Source: Verrucomicrobiia bacterium (GTDB taxonomy: Bacteria; Verrucomicrobiota; Verrucomicrobiia; Verrucomicrobiales; DEV007). From it: DNA of 46,596 nt. Below are positions 1-9,664 of the stretch, one piece after another. The position numbers and the translations under genes were made by a program. The notes beneath the pieces were generated by a model. The model was not told where the DNA came from and searched no databases. It worked only from the letters and a program-made list of their open reading frames with translations. The stretch lies in assembly GCA_020439945.1 (NCBI GenBank), contig JAGRPB010000016.1:1-46596 (forward strand). Reading direction: 5' to 3'. Every line of letters begins with the position of its first letter. Positions within the stretch are counted from its first letter, which is position 1.

Positions 1-1802
1 CGCGGGTTGTCGTCGAAATCGAGCGAAGTCGGGGAACCGGGATCGTAGAGGTGATGGCGAAGCTGTCGCTCGATGGCGCTGTTCACCACGGCGTGCCTCG
101 CATCCTGGTCAGGAACCAGCGTGCCACCGGGAGCGGCCTCGAGAGACGCTTCTAGCAGTGAGGTCAACCAATGGCGATTCGCGTCGGCAAAAACCTGACC
201 ATAGACTTGAGCAACGGCGACGAAGGATGCGGGCTTCGCTTCGTCGAGCGCGTCGACAACGCGCGGATTCCACTTTGGCGCCTTGGTGGCAAACTGGTGT
301 TCGTTGGCGAATTCCTTCGGATCGCCGTTTTCCTGGCTGAGTGTTTCAATCAACGCCACGCATTGAGCGGAGAAATCCTCGGAATTCGCGATTTTCTCCA
401 AGCGCTTCCACGGACCAAAGACGGGATCGCTTTCGTCGCGGGCGGCCAGGTATTTGCGCCAGCGCTCCAGGACCACCGGACGCAGGTCCTCGGTGCGGTA
501 AGAGAGAAAGGTCGTCGACGTGTCCTGTTCCGGCGTTCCCTTGGCGAGCTCAGTGAGGTAAAGCCCGACCTGCATCCGCAGGCGGCCCCGCATCACGTCG
601 CCCTGTTCGCGCACGATGTCGTTTCGGAGTCGGGAGCGTTTTTCCAATTCGGCTCGGTAGCCCGCATCGATCTCGGGATTCCCAACGAGGGGCAATTCAA
701 CGGGTGAACGACTCGGCGAGAGCGCGGCGTGGAGCGCGTAGTAATCGGTGGTGGGAATGGGATCGAACTTGTGATCATGGCAACGGGCGCAGGCCACCGT
801 GAGGCCGAGCAGTCCGCGGGAGATGACGTCGATCTGGTCGTCGAGCCGATCGTGGACGTTGCGATATTGCCGACCGATGGTGAGAAAACCGAGTGCCGCG
901 AGAGCGGGATCGTTTTCTTCCAGCTTGAGCTGATCGGCCGCGATCTGTTCCAGCACGAATCGATCGTAGGGCAGGTCGCTATTGAACGCGGCGATGACGT
1001 AGTCGCGATAAGTGTAGGAAAAAGGGAAGCGGGTGAACCCGATGGCGCTGGCACCGTGGGTGTCGGCGTAGCGGGCAAGGTCGAGCCAGTGGCGTCCCCA
1101 GCGTTCGCCATAGGCCGGCGAGGCGAGGAGACGATCGACGACATCCGCGAAGGCCTCGGCGTCGGGTCGTTGATCTTCGACGAAAGCCCTCACTTCCTCC
1201 CAGGACGGAGGGAACCCGGTGAGATCGAAGGTGGCGCGGCGAATCAGTTTTTCCCGCGAGGTGGGTTCGGAAAACCGCAGCCCCATTTCATCGAGTCGGG
1301 CGAGCAGGAAACGATCGATGTCGGAAAAGTCAGGATGGCTTTCTTTCGTCTCGGGAGGTTGATGGTCCTCGATGGGACGAAACGCCCAGTGCGCTTCGTA
1401 TTGGGCTCCCCCGGCTATCCACTGACGCAGGCTCTCCTTTTGTGATGCCGTGAGAGCTTTTCCCGTATCGGGCGGCGGCATGACCTCGTCGGGATCGAGA
1501 TTTTCGATTCGTTCAACGAGAAGGCTGTGCGTTGGCTCGCCGGGTGCGATGGCGAATTTCCCTTCACCCAGATCCCGCGTGGCGCCTTCCGATTGATCCA
1601 GCCGGAGGTCGGCCTTGCGCTTCTTCGCGTCGGGTCCGTGGCAGGCGAAACAGTTTTCGGAGAGGATGGGCAGGATATCGCGATTGAAGTCGATATCAGC
1701 TCCCACAGTGCGCTTTTCCGCGGACACGGTGAGGCACAACGCGCTGATGACAAGGTGCCATCCGCAATTCAGCCGTGCCGGTGGATGGAGTCTGCGGGCC
1801 AT
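1..1802 (-). CDS. PSCyt1/DUF1549 (PSD1-type) secreted protein, 3' end off the window
   Basis: Starts at an ATG read leftwards from 1802 and stays open for 600 codons to the window edge, so the C-terminal part is missing. A hydrophobic N-terminus suggests export. A planctomycete cytochrome-C-like domain follows, with the heme-type motif CFACH at about residues 51-55 in the context NRDILPILSENCFACHGPD. The DUF1549 domain runs from about residue 150 and has a second CxxCH (CARCHDHKFDP, residues 338-348), typical of the family. A DUF1553 domain would be expected beyond the edge. Such proteins are abundant in Planctomycetota and Verrucomicrobiota, sit beside sulfatases, and are presumed periplasmic or surface proteins of glycan breakdown; their reaction is not established. 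It lies 58 nt downstream of the DUF4838 gene on the same strand and is probably cotranscribed with it. Confidence 0.93.
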   Translation of the reverse strand, partial: MARRLHPPARLNCGWHLVISALCLTVSAEKRTVGADIDFNRDILPILSENCFACHGPDAKKRKADLRLDQSEGATRDLGEGKFAIAPGEPTHSLLVERIENLDPDEVMPPPDTGKALTASQKESLRQWIAGGAQYEAHWAFRPIEDHQPPETKESHPDFSDIDRFLLARLDEMGLRFSEPTSREKLIRRATFDLTGFPPSWEEVRAFVEDQRPDAEAFADVVDRLLASPAYGERWGRHWLDLARYADTHGASAIGFTRFPFSYTYRDYVIAAFNSDLPYDRFVLEQIAADQLKLEENDPALAALGFLTIGRQYRNVHDRLDDQIDVISRGLLGLTVACARCHDHKFDPIPTTDYYALHAALSPSRSPVELPLVGNPEIDAGYRAELEKRSRLRNDIVREQGDVMRGRLRMQVGLYLTELAKGTPEQDTSTTFLSYRTEDLRPVVLERWRKYLAARDESDPVFGPWKRLEKIANSEDFSAQCVALIETLSQENGDPKEFANEHQFATKAPKWNPRVVDALDEAKPASFVAVAQVYGQVFADANRHWLTSLLEASLEAAPGGTLVPDQDARHAVVNSAIERQLRHHLYDPGSPTSLDFDDNP

Positions 1803-1860
1803 CGATCGCTAGCATACGAAAATCCGGGCCGTTCGTCCCTCACGGGATGGCGTGGTATGA

Positions 1861-4800
1861 TCACGGTTTCAGGAAGCCCCGGGCCGCTTCCCGGTGAGCC
1901 GGGTGAGCTTGCTCGTCCTCGGCGATCTGTTGGAAAATCCGTTTGGCCTCCTCTTCGCGACCGGCGGATTGAAGAACCTCGGCGCGGGACATTCTCAGGG
2001 AGCCACGCCAGGAACCACCGATCTTTTCGGGATCGACATGATCCAGAACCGCCAGGGCTTCATCGTATTTCTGTTGCCGCGCCAGAATCCGGGCAGCGCC
2101 CTGGAGTCCGTAGAAATAGTCGGCACCGCCGGTGTGGGTGGTCGAGTCGGCGATGCGGCGAAAGGCTTCGAGGGCGGCCGGATCGTCCTGAAGGTTTTGT
2201 TCGCGATTCCAACCCATCGATTTGAGCAGGCTCAGTCGAATGCCCGGGTCGGAAGTGTATTCAAGGGCGAGTTGGAAATCGGCTTCGGCTTTCTCTCCCT
2301 GCTTCACCGCCTGGAAGGCGCGTCCGCGGGCAAAGGCCCCGGCGCCGATCTGCCAGAAGGGCCACCGGGACAGGTCGATGTCGCCGAATTGCTCGCCGAT
2401 CGTGTCCCATTCACGCCGCGCGAGGAGCGATTCCATCTGGGCGGTCAGGCGGACCGATTCGATCGGGATGCGTCCGGCGATGGTATCGGCCTGGGAAAAA
2501 TCCTCCAGTCGACCGGCACATTCGGCAGCCTGCGCGAGGGCGGTGGCGACCTGGAATTCGGTGGCGCCCTCCCGTTCCGCCAGGGACAGCCAGGCGGCGA
2601 GAGCTTCCTCCGTTTTTCGATCGCTCTTCAGCTTCTCGGCGGCGCGGCTCTCGATGAGCCAGTCGGTCACGGTGGGATCGACGTCGAAGGCGTGGGAATG
2701 CCCGTCGTAGAAATGGGCGAACTTCATCGGTTCGTGGAATCCGCCCGTTCCGGTCGGCGAAAAGGCGCTCAACTCCGATCCGTTGTCGCGAAGGCGTTGC
2801 CGGCAAACGTTGAAATGCCAGGGCAGGCTCTGGGAAGGTTTCCGTCCGACGACCTGGTTGAGCGGATCGTTTTCGTCGTCGGTCACCGGAATCCGGATCT
2901 CGATGGTCCAGTGATCGTCGGCCACCTGGGTGGCCACCTCGGCCTGCGATTCCCAGCGAAACCAGGCGCTTTTTTCCGCTCCCCGATCGAGATCGATGAG
3001 GGCACCGGCGGGATTGACCGCGATCTGGTAATAGCGGTGAGCGTCGGTATCGAGGAGGATCTCCACCAGGTCGCCATACCAGATCGACTGGTCCTCGTCC
3101 TGGGTGGTGGCGATGTTGAGTGGCTCCCCGGGTTTCTCTTCACATCGAATGCCGAAGTAGAGATTCTGTCCGCCACGATCCCAGCCGGCCATGACGGTGG
3201 TGCCGTAGAGGGGCAGTCGTCCGGTCTGGAGTTCGCGGAGGTTGCCGGTCGAGGAAACCGGGCAGTCTCGCCAGTATTGGTCATCCAGCTTGCCGTCGAT
3301 GACGATGGGCTCCTTCGGATCCCAGACGGTGCGAAGCTTCGTCACAGGGCCGCGTTTCTGACTCAGAAGCTCGGCCTTGCTGCGAAGCTCGTCGAGAAAC
3401 TCGTCGACGAGCGCGAGGCGTTTCCGGTAGATCGAATCGGGAGCGGCCTTCGCTTTGGCGGCGGCGAACAGTTCGAGCGCGGTGTTCACCTTGTCGGCAT
3501 CCGTTTCCATCGCCTGCCAGTTCGGTTCACAGTAGTCGAAGAAGGCCTGCATCTCCGGTCCGGCTGGGCCGTAAAAGAGCCGGCAATACTCGGCAAGCAT
3601 CGCGTCGGGATCGAGGTCCTTGCCGCCCCAGTAGGCTCGGGCGGTGAAATAGACCTGGAAATGATTGAAGCCGATCCCGCGGGTGTCGAAGTCCTGCGGG
3701 ATGCTCAGCCAGATGTCCTCGCCCCGGGAGATTCCCTTGGTGGCATTGACGGTATCGACAAAGGTGTGCGCGGTGAAAGCCGGCAGGTACCAGCCGCGAT
3801 CGGTGAACGGATAGTTCTCGAAAACCATCAGCGGGTTGTCTGTTTTTTTCGACCATTCCTCGCGAAGCCGCCGAACGTCGTCCTGCTGCTCGGGAAGGTT
3901 GGATCGAGGCCGGCGTCCGCCGACGATCATGACCTGCACGTTGGGTTCGAGCTTCGACAGATTGGTCGGCGGCTCGGTGTTGGCCCCGTAGGCGCAGCAG
4001 AGAATCTTCTTGTCGGGATGGGTCTTGCCGACTTCCTTTGCCACCCGGTTGACGAAGTCCCAGACATGGTTGGAAAGCTTGCCGCGGGCGCCCATTTCGG
4101 GAACATCCTTGCCCTGGCAGAGATCGCACTGGCAGATGGCGATGTAGGCGTCGGGCGGCATGATGGAAACCGTCTGGAAATCGTAGACGTCGAACTGGGC
4201 TCGGGCGTAGCGGGCGGTATTCTCGAAGAGTTCCGGGTTGGAATAGCAGAGATGATTGAGACGTTCCCCGGGTTGGTTGTCGCGTTTCCCGCCGTAGAGC
4301 GCGAACCAGTCCGGATGCTCGCGGAGGATGGTGTCCGTATGGGTCATCCCGTGCATCCCGTGGGCAATCATGAGTCCGTAGGGTTGCCGGATGCCGAGGC
4401 GCATGAACCACCACATGGTATCGTCGCTGGCGGTGCTCCAGCGGACGTTGAACTGCCTGACGGGAAAGTCGGGCGTCACCGTCACGTCGATCTCGGGAAG
4501 CGGAATGGATTTCAAGGCGGGCACGACTTCGCCCAGTTCCCCGGGCAGGTACCAGCGAACGCCGAGGGAACGGAGGAATTCGCAGACGGCGTTGTAGGAG
4601 CCGCGCTCGTCGAAGTTCCAGACCTCGAGTTTTTCGTCCTTCGGCACCTCGACGCCGTCGGGGAGGCCGAGGTCGTTCGGCAGGCCTCGCTCGCGGTGTT
4701 TGTACATGCCCGCGTTGGGCACGCCCCAGGCGTAGCCGGCCTTCTTCTCCCACTCCTCCTGGAGTTTACCGCTGACGATTTCGGCGTTGCTTTTCGCCCA

Positions 4801-5184
4801 CGGTTCGACGGGAACGAAGTCGGTGTCGTCACCCAGCAGCGCGAGCCAGTTCTCGCCCGAGACGATCCGGCAGGCGCCGCCCTCGAGATCGTCGATCGTG
4901 AGGCCGAGGGCGTCGGTGTGTTCGCTTTTCCCGATGTAGACATGGACCGGCGCCGACGGGTCGGGGGTGAAGCGGATCGGCAGGCGGGCGCCGGAAATCT
5001 TTTCGAGGTATTGCCGGAGATCGTGGGCCGCGAGTCGGGTGGATCGGGAGGGATTCCGGGGAATGACGATCTCGGCGCGGGCTTCGCCGTCCTCGACGAG
5101 AAACGGTGCCGAGAAGACGTTCCCGGATGTGGCGAGAAACAAGATCGCGGCGAGATTTGGGGCGAGGAAGAAACGACCGTTCAT
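1861..5184 (-). CDS. Secreted DUF4838 protein with CBM9-like and TPR-like C-terminal regions
   Basis: 1107 residues from the ATG at 5184, chosen because it begins a clear signal peptide (MNGRFFLAPNLAAILFLA) whereas the in-frame extension upstream is unlike coding sequence. The N-terminal part resembles the non-catalytic domain of GH67 alpha-glucuronidases and GH20 enzymes. The DUF4838 core follows (roughly residues 225-480) with the family's cysteine cluster CQCDLCQG near residue 350. Residues about 620-820 look like a CBM9/DOMON beta-sandwich (PIVIDGKLDDQYW, YQIAVNPAG). The last 250 residues are alpha-helical and TPR-like. DUF4838 proteins are thought to be glycoside-active, but substrate and catalytic residues are not established. 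It is divergent from a sulfatase (122 nt apart), which supports a joint role in sulfated-glycan use. Confidence 0.9.
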   Translation of the reverse strand: MNGRFFLAPNLAAILFLATSGNVFSAPFLVEDGEARAEIVIPRNPSRSTRLAAHDLRQYLEKISGARLPIRFTPDPSAPVHVYIGKSEHTDALGLTIDDLEGGACRIVSGENWLALLGDDTDFVPVEPWAKSNAEIVSGKLQEEWEKKAGYAWGVPNAGMYKHRERGLPNDLGLPDGVEVPKDEKLEVWNFDERGSYNAVCEFLRSLGVRWYLPGELGEVVPALKSIPLPEIDVTVTPDFPVRQFNVRWSTASDDTMWWFMRLGIRQPYGLMIAHGMHGMTHTDTILREHPDWFALYGGKRDNQPGERLNHLCYSNPELFENTARYARAQFDVYDFQTVSIMPPDAYIAICQCDLCQGKDVPEMGARGKLSNHVWDFVNRVAKEVGKTHPDKKILCCAYGANTEPPTNLSKLEPNVQVMIVGGRRPRSNLPEQQDDVRRLREEWSKKTDNPLMVFENYPFTDRGWYLPAFTAHTFVDTVNATKGISRGEDIWLSIPQDFDTRGIGFNHFQVYFTARAYWGGKDLDPDAMLAEYCRLFYGPAGPEMQAFFDYCEPNWQAMETDADKVNTALELFAAAKAKAAPDSIYRKRLALVDEFLDELRSKAELLSQKRGPVTKLRTVWDPKEPIVIDGKLDDQYWRDCPVSSTGNLRELQTGRLPLYGTTVMAGWDRGGQNLYFGIRCEEKPGEPLNIATTQDEDQSIWYGDLVEILLDTDAHRYYQIAVNPAGALIDLDRGAEKSAWFRWESQAEVATQVADDHWTIEIRIPVTDDENDPLNQVVGRKPSQSLPWHFNVCRQRLRDNGSELSAFSPTGTGGFHEPMKFAHFYDGHSHAFDVDPTVTDWLIESRAAEKLKSDRKTEEALAAWLSLAEREGATEFQVATALAQAAECAGRLEDFSQADTIAGRIPIESVRLTAQMESLLARREWDTIGEQFGDIDLSRWPFWQIGAGAFARGRAFQAVKQGEKAEADFQLALEYTSDPGIRLSLLKSMGWNREQNLQDDPAALEAFRRIADSTTHTGGADYFYGLQGAARILARQQKYDEALAVLDHVDPEKIGGSWRGSLRMSRAEVLQSAGREEEAKRIFQQIAEDEQAHPAHREAARGFLKP

Positions 5185-5306
5185 CAGCTCGATGAAACTC
5201 GATTCGGTCGAGATCGGCAATGGCGCGGATCGGTCGATCGGGTTCGAGATGCGGCGAGATCGTGCCATCGCCGGAAGCCGCCGATGGCGATAGGATGGCG
5301 ATCCCC

Positions 5307-7124
5307 ATGAAGATTCGATCCCTCCTTTTCCTCGCCCTCGGGTTCCTCGCTCTTTTGCCCGCGGCTGCCCTGGCGGGTGACGACCAAGGTCCCAACGTCC
5401 TCCTCATCATGACCGACGACCAGGGCTACGGGGACCTCGGTTTTCACGGCAACGACCTCATCGAGACGCCGGTCCTCGATCGCCTCGCCCGGGAGTCGAC
5501 CCGTTTCGAGCACTTCATGGTTTCGCCGCTCTGCTCGATGACGCGCGCCACGCTCCTGACCGGGCGCTACAACCTGCGCACCGGTTGCGCCTCGGTGACG
5601 CGCGGGTTGGAGACAGTGCGGCCGGAGGAGGTGACCATCGCCGAAGTATTGAAGGGGGCGGGTTACGCGACGGGATGTTTCGGGAAGTGGCACATCGGGG
5701 AGAACTACCCGAGCCATCCCAATGGACAGGGTTTCGACGAGTTTCTCGGCATGCCGCAGGGACACTGGGACGATTACTTCGATCCCGAACTGGAACACAA
5801 CGGGCGCCGCATCCGGACCGAGGGCTACATCACCGACGTGCTCACCGATGCGGCCATGGAATTCATCCACGGGCATCGCGACGAGCCCTTCTTCTGCTAC
5901 CTGCCCTACAACGCACCACACACGCCCATGCAGATCTCGGACGATTATTTCGACAAGTACCGGGCTCGGGTATCCGACGACAAGGTCGCCGCCATCTACG
6001 GGATGGTGCAAAACATCGACGAGAATGTCGGACGGCTGCTCGCCCTGCTCGACGAGCTACACCTGAGCGAGAAGACGATCGTGATCTTTCTCTCCGACAA
6101 CGGCGCCGAGGGACCGGAGGGTAGCCGCTACAACGCCGGGATGCGCGGGATGAAGGGAACGGTTCACGAGGGGGGCGTGCGGGTTCCCTTCTTCGTCCGC
6201 TGGCCGGGCCACGTCGAAGCCGATCGATCCCTCGAACAACTGGCCGCTCACATCGATGTCCTGCCCACGCTCGCGGAACTCTGCGGAGCCACGGGCGTGC
6301 CCACCAAGCCGCTGGATGGGCGGAGCCTGGCGCCGCTTCTGCTGGGCGAAACGTCCGAGTGGCCGGAGGATCGCAGGATTTTCACCCGTTCACCCGGCTG
6401 GCGTGCCATGGTCGGCGCCGACGGTGTCCCGGCGTCGGAGAGCGTGAACGTCGCCTTTCCCGGATCCGTCCGCACCACCCGGTGGCGGGCGGTCAACGAG
6501 GGGGGTGGTTGGCAGCTTTTCGACATGCAGAATGATCCGGGACAGCGGGTCGACATCTCCGCGGAGCACCCGGAGGTCACTCGGCAACTCGCGGGTTCCT
6601 ACGACTCGTGGTTCGATGACGTGAGGAAAGTGCCCGTGGTCCGGCCGGTGATCGGAATCGGCCACGAGGAGTGGCCGCGTGCCCGGCTGGCGGTGCCCGA
6701 GGCTTATTTCACGGGGAAGGTCGACTGGTACAATCGCTGGGGCTTCGCCCACGACTGGCTCACCCACTGGGACGATTCGGTCGACAGGATCTGGTGGGAA
6801 ATCGAGGTGAAGAACCCGGGGAAATACCGGGTCAGCGTGAACTACGCCTGTCCGGAGTCCTCGGTGGGAACGGTGCTACGGGTGCGCACGCGCGATGCCT
6901 CGGCCGAGGGTGCGCTGGAGGAAGCCCATGCTCCGAATCCGGTCCAGCGTCCCACCCGGATCAAGAAGCCCCGTTTCGTGCAGACCTTCCGCGAACAGGC
7001 GCTCGGCGAGTTCGATCTGGAGGCGGGTCGCACGCGACTGACGCTCGATTGCGTGCGCCAGGTCGGTCCGTCGATCTGCGACGTCCACTCCATCGTGGTG
7101 GAGCGGATCGCCGAATCGAGGTGA
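5307..7124 (+). CDS. Secreted S1-type sulfatase with non-canonical CSMTR active site
   Basis: 605 residues from the ATG at 5307, which opens a signal peptide (MKIRSLLFLALGFLALLPAA). The metal-binding start of sulfatases is present (LLIMTDDQGYGDLG, residues 32-45), as are GKWHIGE and the C-terminal metal motif FLSDNGAEG. The formylglycine cysteine is Cys76, but the signature reads C-S-M-T-R rather than the usual C-x-P/A-x-R. The rest of the signature (ATLLTGR) is normal. After the sulfatase fold come about 110 residues that look like a beta-sandwich, possibly carbohydrate-binding (WWEIEVKNPGKYRVSV, LEAGRTRLTLDCV). It would hydrolyse sulfate esters of a glycan in the periplasm or outside. It is divergent from the DUF4838 gene and convergent with the SHD1/LamG gene. 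Confidence 0.93.
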   Translation: MKIRSLLFLALGFLALLPAAALAGDDQGPNVLLIMTDDQGYGDLGFHGNDLIETPVLDRLARESTRFEHFMVSPLCSMTRATLLTGRYNLRTGCASVTRGLETVRPEEVTIAEVLKGAGYATGCFGKWHIGENYPSHPNGQGFDEFLGMPQGHWDDYFDPELEHNGRRIRTEGYITDVLTDAAMEFIHGHRDEPFFCYLPYNAPHTPMQISDDYFDKYRARVSDDKVAAIYGMVQNIDENVGRLLALLDELHLSEKTIVIFLSDNGAEGPEGSRYNAGMRGMKGTVHEGGVRVPFFVRWPGHVEADRSLEQLAAHIDVLPTLAELCGATGVPTKPLDGRSLAPLLLGETSEWPEDRRIFTRSPGWRAMVGADGVPASESVNVAFPGSVRTTRWRAVNEGGGWQLFDMQNDPGQRVDISAEHPEVTRQLAGSYDSWFDDVRKVPVVRPVIGIGHEEWPRARLAVPEAYFTGKVDWYNRWGFAHDWLTHWDDSVDRIWWEIEVKNPGKYRVSVNYACPESSVGTVLRVRTRDASAEGALEEAHAPNPVQRPTRIKKPRFVQTFREQALGEFDLEAGRTRLTLDCVRQVGPSICDVHSIVVERIAESR

Positions 7125-7134
7125 GTTCGACGTC

Positions 7135-8034
7135 TCAGTTTTCCCCGCTCGAGGCCACGCTGTCGGAGGGCGCGGCCTTGATCGAGAAATCGTCGTACTG
7201 CACGTCGTTGATATTGGTCGTCAGGCTGACCAGCGACTTGGTGGCGTGGGCGTTTCCTTCGCTCTCGAACTCACCAACCTCGTCTTCGTCGATTTCCACC
7301 GTCACCAGCGGACCCTTGGTGCGAATCCTGAGGGTGTGCCATTCCTCGCGTTTCAACTCGACATCGAAGCGGGCCGATTTGGTCTCCAGCATCTTCTTCG
7401 TTTCCTCGTCGAGGCCGCCGGGGGCGTTTTTCTTCTCATAGATCGAGTTCTCCATGTTGCCGGTCTTGGCGTCGGAAATCTGGACACTGGTCGGGCTGAT
7501 GCTGACGCTGGCGATGTGACCGGCGTGGGAGCCCTGGTAGTCCTTGTCGTCGAACCAGACATTGAATCGTTCCGCCTGTTCGCCGGCAAAGTTGAACTTC
7601 AGGCTGACCTCCATGTCCTGGCGACCTTCGAAGCGGATCGAATCGACCCCGGCATGGTCGTTGATGTCGATGGTCTTTCCGGTGAGCACCCCATCCTGGA
7701 TGACGCTCTCGCTCTTGTAGTGACCCCAGCGCTCGCCGAAGCCTTCGCCGGAGAAATCGTCCGCAAAGATCTCCTCGCTGTAGTAGAGATCCTCCTCGTT
7801 GCCTTTTCGCTTCGCGTCCCACTCCGCGAGCCAGGTGCGATCGGCCTCGGAAAGCGTCTCCAGGGGAATCTCGAAGACCTGGCTCTGGCTGCGGATCTTC
7901 ACTTTACCCTCCTGCATGTCCAGCAGTTCGGCGTTGATGGTGCGGCCTTTCACGTCGGTGAAGTCGCGGAATTCCCGGGCCGCGAGCGGCAGGGCGATGA
8001 GGGACACGAGTCCCAGGATGAGGGCGGTTTTCAT
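7135..8034 (-). CDS. Secreted SHD1-like / LamG-like (DUF1080-type) protein
   Basis: 299 residues from the ATG at 8034 with a signal peptide (MKTALILGLVSLIALPLAA). An SHD1-like module follows at residues 20-75 (REFRDFTDVKGRTINAELL ... LETLSEADRTWLAEW), a form common in secreted proteins of Verrucomicrobiota and Planctomycetota. The remainder resembles a concanavalin-type jelly roll as in DUF1080 / 3-keto-disaccharide hydrolases (FADDFSGEGFGERWGHYKSE, WHTLRIRTKGPLVTVEID). A glycan-binding or hydrolysing role is inferred from fold and neighbours only. It is the last gene of the leftward group starting at 12170, and a dispersed palindromic element (8098-8136) lies between it and the upstream propeller gene. 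Confidence 0.85.
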   Translation of the reverse strand: MKTALILGLVSLIALPLAAREFRDFTDVKGRTINAELLDMQEGKVKIRSQSQVFEIPLETLSEADRTWLAEWDAKRKGNEEDLYYSEEIFADDFSGEGFGERWGHYKSESVIQDGVLTGKTIDINDHAGVDSIRFEGRQDMEVSLKFNFAGEQAERFNVWFDDKDYQGSHAGHIASVSISPTSVQISDAKTGNMENSIYEKKNAPGGLDEETKKMLETKSARFDVELKREEWHTLRIRTKGPLVTVEIDEDEVGEFESEGNAHATKSLVSLTTNINDVQYDDFSIKAAPSDSVASSGEN

Positions 8035-8097
8035 GGTGAGGAAAATCGTAGCGTTCGGGCGACTTTTCCGCAAGCACCACCTACGCGCCGGCGACGG

Positions 8098-8136
8098 CGA
8101 TCAAACAGGGTCGAGTCCCGGACCTAACCCTCTTTG
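8098..8136. repeat. Dispersed GATC/ACCCTGT element, copy A
   Basis: Near-palindromic element with arms CAAACAGGGT and AACCCTCTTTG around GAGTCCCGGACC. It begins with GATC and aligns over about 45 nt with copy B at 17752-17790 (about 80% identity by eye). It overlaps the last codons and TAG stop of the leftward propeller gene, which therefore ends inside the repeat. Confidence 0.7.
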
Positions 8137-9632
8137 TTCTCTGGTTCCGCGGTGAGGGTGAACAGGTCGGCGTTCTCGAGAAAAATCTCGACCCTCACCT
8201 CCTGGCCGGCCAATTCGTTCATGGATCGATCCTCTTTCCAGCGAACACGATGGCGTACCGAATCTCCCGCAAACGTTTCGCAGCCGGCGTGATCGTAACC
8301 CTCGAGAGGATCGCGAATAGCATTGCTGATTCGCACCGTGACCTTCGATTCGCCGTCACCGGCGGGAGCGACATTGAGAAAGAGATCACCGCCCGGCCAT
8401 TTGAGGAGCCGGGTGACCACGACGCCCCCTCCATTTTTCGGACCGCGCAGACTCACGAGGCGCTCTTTCGGACAGGTCGCCAGGCCGATGGCGGCGGTTC
8501 GTTCTTTCGAGTCATGTCCACCATCGTGGCCGGCGTAGTAGAACCACCACTCGTCACCGACCTCGATCCAGTGAGGTCCGCCAAAGGTCATGCCGTCGTC
8601 CCAGCTGCCTTCGGGTCCGAGTGGAATCAACGGAACCCGCTTCGGAGCGCGCTTCCAGTGAAGACCGTCGCGACTGGTGACGAGTTCGGTGTGGATGGGA
8701 TCGTTCATCCGGAAAACCCAGAGAAATCCCCAGTAGATGCCGGCGTAGTGGTGCATCGGCATGCCGTAGAAGAAATTGAAATCCTGGTCGGCATCGATCT
8801 CGTCCGGAGTCAGGAGGGCATGGGGACTTTCCTTCCACTCGGTCCAGAGTTCTTCGCTCTCCATGACGGAAATGCGACGGGAGGCGCCGGTATCGATCAT
8901 TTCGTCGCCGAATCGTCGATAGCGATCCTTGGCGCGACAGGTCATGAGGTAGCGGTCACGCTCCGCGTCGTAGACGATGCTGTTGAGAGTATCGGAATGC
9001 AGGTGCTTCGGCCGTAGTTCGCTCTCGGGATCCCAGTGAATGCCGTCATGCGAGCCGGCGAGTCGGATGCCGTCGTGATCCTTGCCCGCGCCTCCGGTTC
9101 GGTAAGTCATGACGTAGGTGAAACCGCGTTTGTCTTTTTCCGGGAGTGTCATCAACACCTGCGGTCCACTGGCCCGGGCGTTCTTCGGGCCACGGATGAC
9201 GATGTTGTTGTCCTTCGTGCCCTTCCATTCGAAGAGACCGAGGTTGGGCGCGGTCCAGACGAGGCCGTCGTCCGATTCCGCGTAGGCGATGGCGTAACGG
9301 GTGCTGCCTCCCTGCTTTTTGTCGACCCAGTCATGAACCTGGGTCCAGAGCTGAAATTTCCCCGTCTCGGGATGGCGCGCTACGCTGACGTAGCCACTGT
9401 CACCTGCGTAGACCGGGTTCGATGCGTGCTTCGTCGGCGGATGGGCGACGTGGACGACGGCGTTGTTCTTGTACTTGATGGCGAACCGATTATCGACCAG
9501 CCAGTCGTCGATGAAAAATTGGGGCACGCCGCGCTGGATCTCGATCGGTTCATCCGGGACCTGGGCGTGGACAAGGAGGGGAAGGCCGAGGATCCACAGA
9601 AACCCGAAAAGCGGAGTGATGGCCGTCTTCAT
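8124..9632 (-). CDS. Secreted GH43/GH32-like five-bladed propeller protein
   Basis: 502 residues from the ATG at 9632, chosen for its signal peptide (MKTAITPLFGFLWILGLPLL). The body has repeated propeller-type blades with Asp-rich starts (QFFIDDWLVDN, YAIAYAESDDGLVWTAPN, RLAGSHDGIHWD, LVTSRDGLHWKRAP), as in GH43 and GH32 clans. A beta-sandwich C-terminus ends in LAGQEVRVEIFLENADLF. Its paralogue at 23456-24937 has the same architecture, including the VDD-type start and the ADLF ending. The likely role is binding or hydrolysis of a glycan outside the cytoplasm; catalytic residues could not be assigned. The final codons and stop come from a dispersed repeat. The gene sits 32 nt downstream of the subunit-3-like gene. 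Confidence 0.85.
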   Translation of the reverse strand: MKTAITPLFGFLWILGLPLLVHAQVPDEPIEIQRGVPQFFIDDWLVDNRFAIKYKNNAVVHVAHPPTKHASNPVYAGDSGYVSVARHPETGKFQLWTQVHDWVDKKQGGSTRYAIAYAESDDGLVWTAPNLGLFEWKGTKDNNIVIRGPKNARASGPQVLMTLPEKDKRGFTYVMTYRTGGAGKDHDGIRLAGSHDGIHWDPESELRPKHLHSDTLNSIVYDAERDRYLMTCRAKDRYRRFGDEMIDTGASRRISVMESEELWTEWKESPHALLTPDEIDADQDFNFFYGMPMHHYAGIYWGFLWVFRMNDPIHTELVTSRDGLHWKRAPKRVPLIPLGPEGSWDDGMTFGGPHWIEVGDEWWFYYAGHDGGHDSKERTAAIGLATCPKERLVSLRGPKNGGGVVVTRLLKWPGGDLFLNVAPAGDGESKVTVRISNAIRDPLEGYDHAGCETFAGDSVRHRVRWKEDRSMNELAGQEVRVEIFLENADLFTLTAEPENKEG

Positions 9633-9664
9633 GGTTTTCAACACCGTCCCGAAAGGTTTCAGAT

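Noticed and set aside
1894..5310. Very long open frame on the plus strand antisense to the DUF4838 gene
   Set aside because: It has no recognisable domain and no signal peptide, and it mirrors a gene with clear motifs; high G+C makes such antisense frames common.
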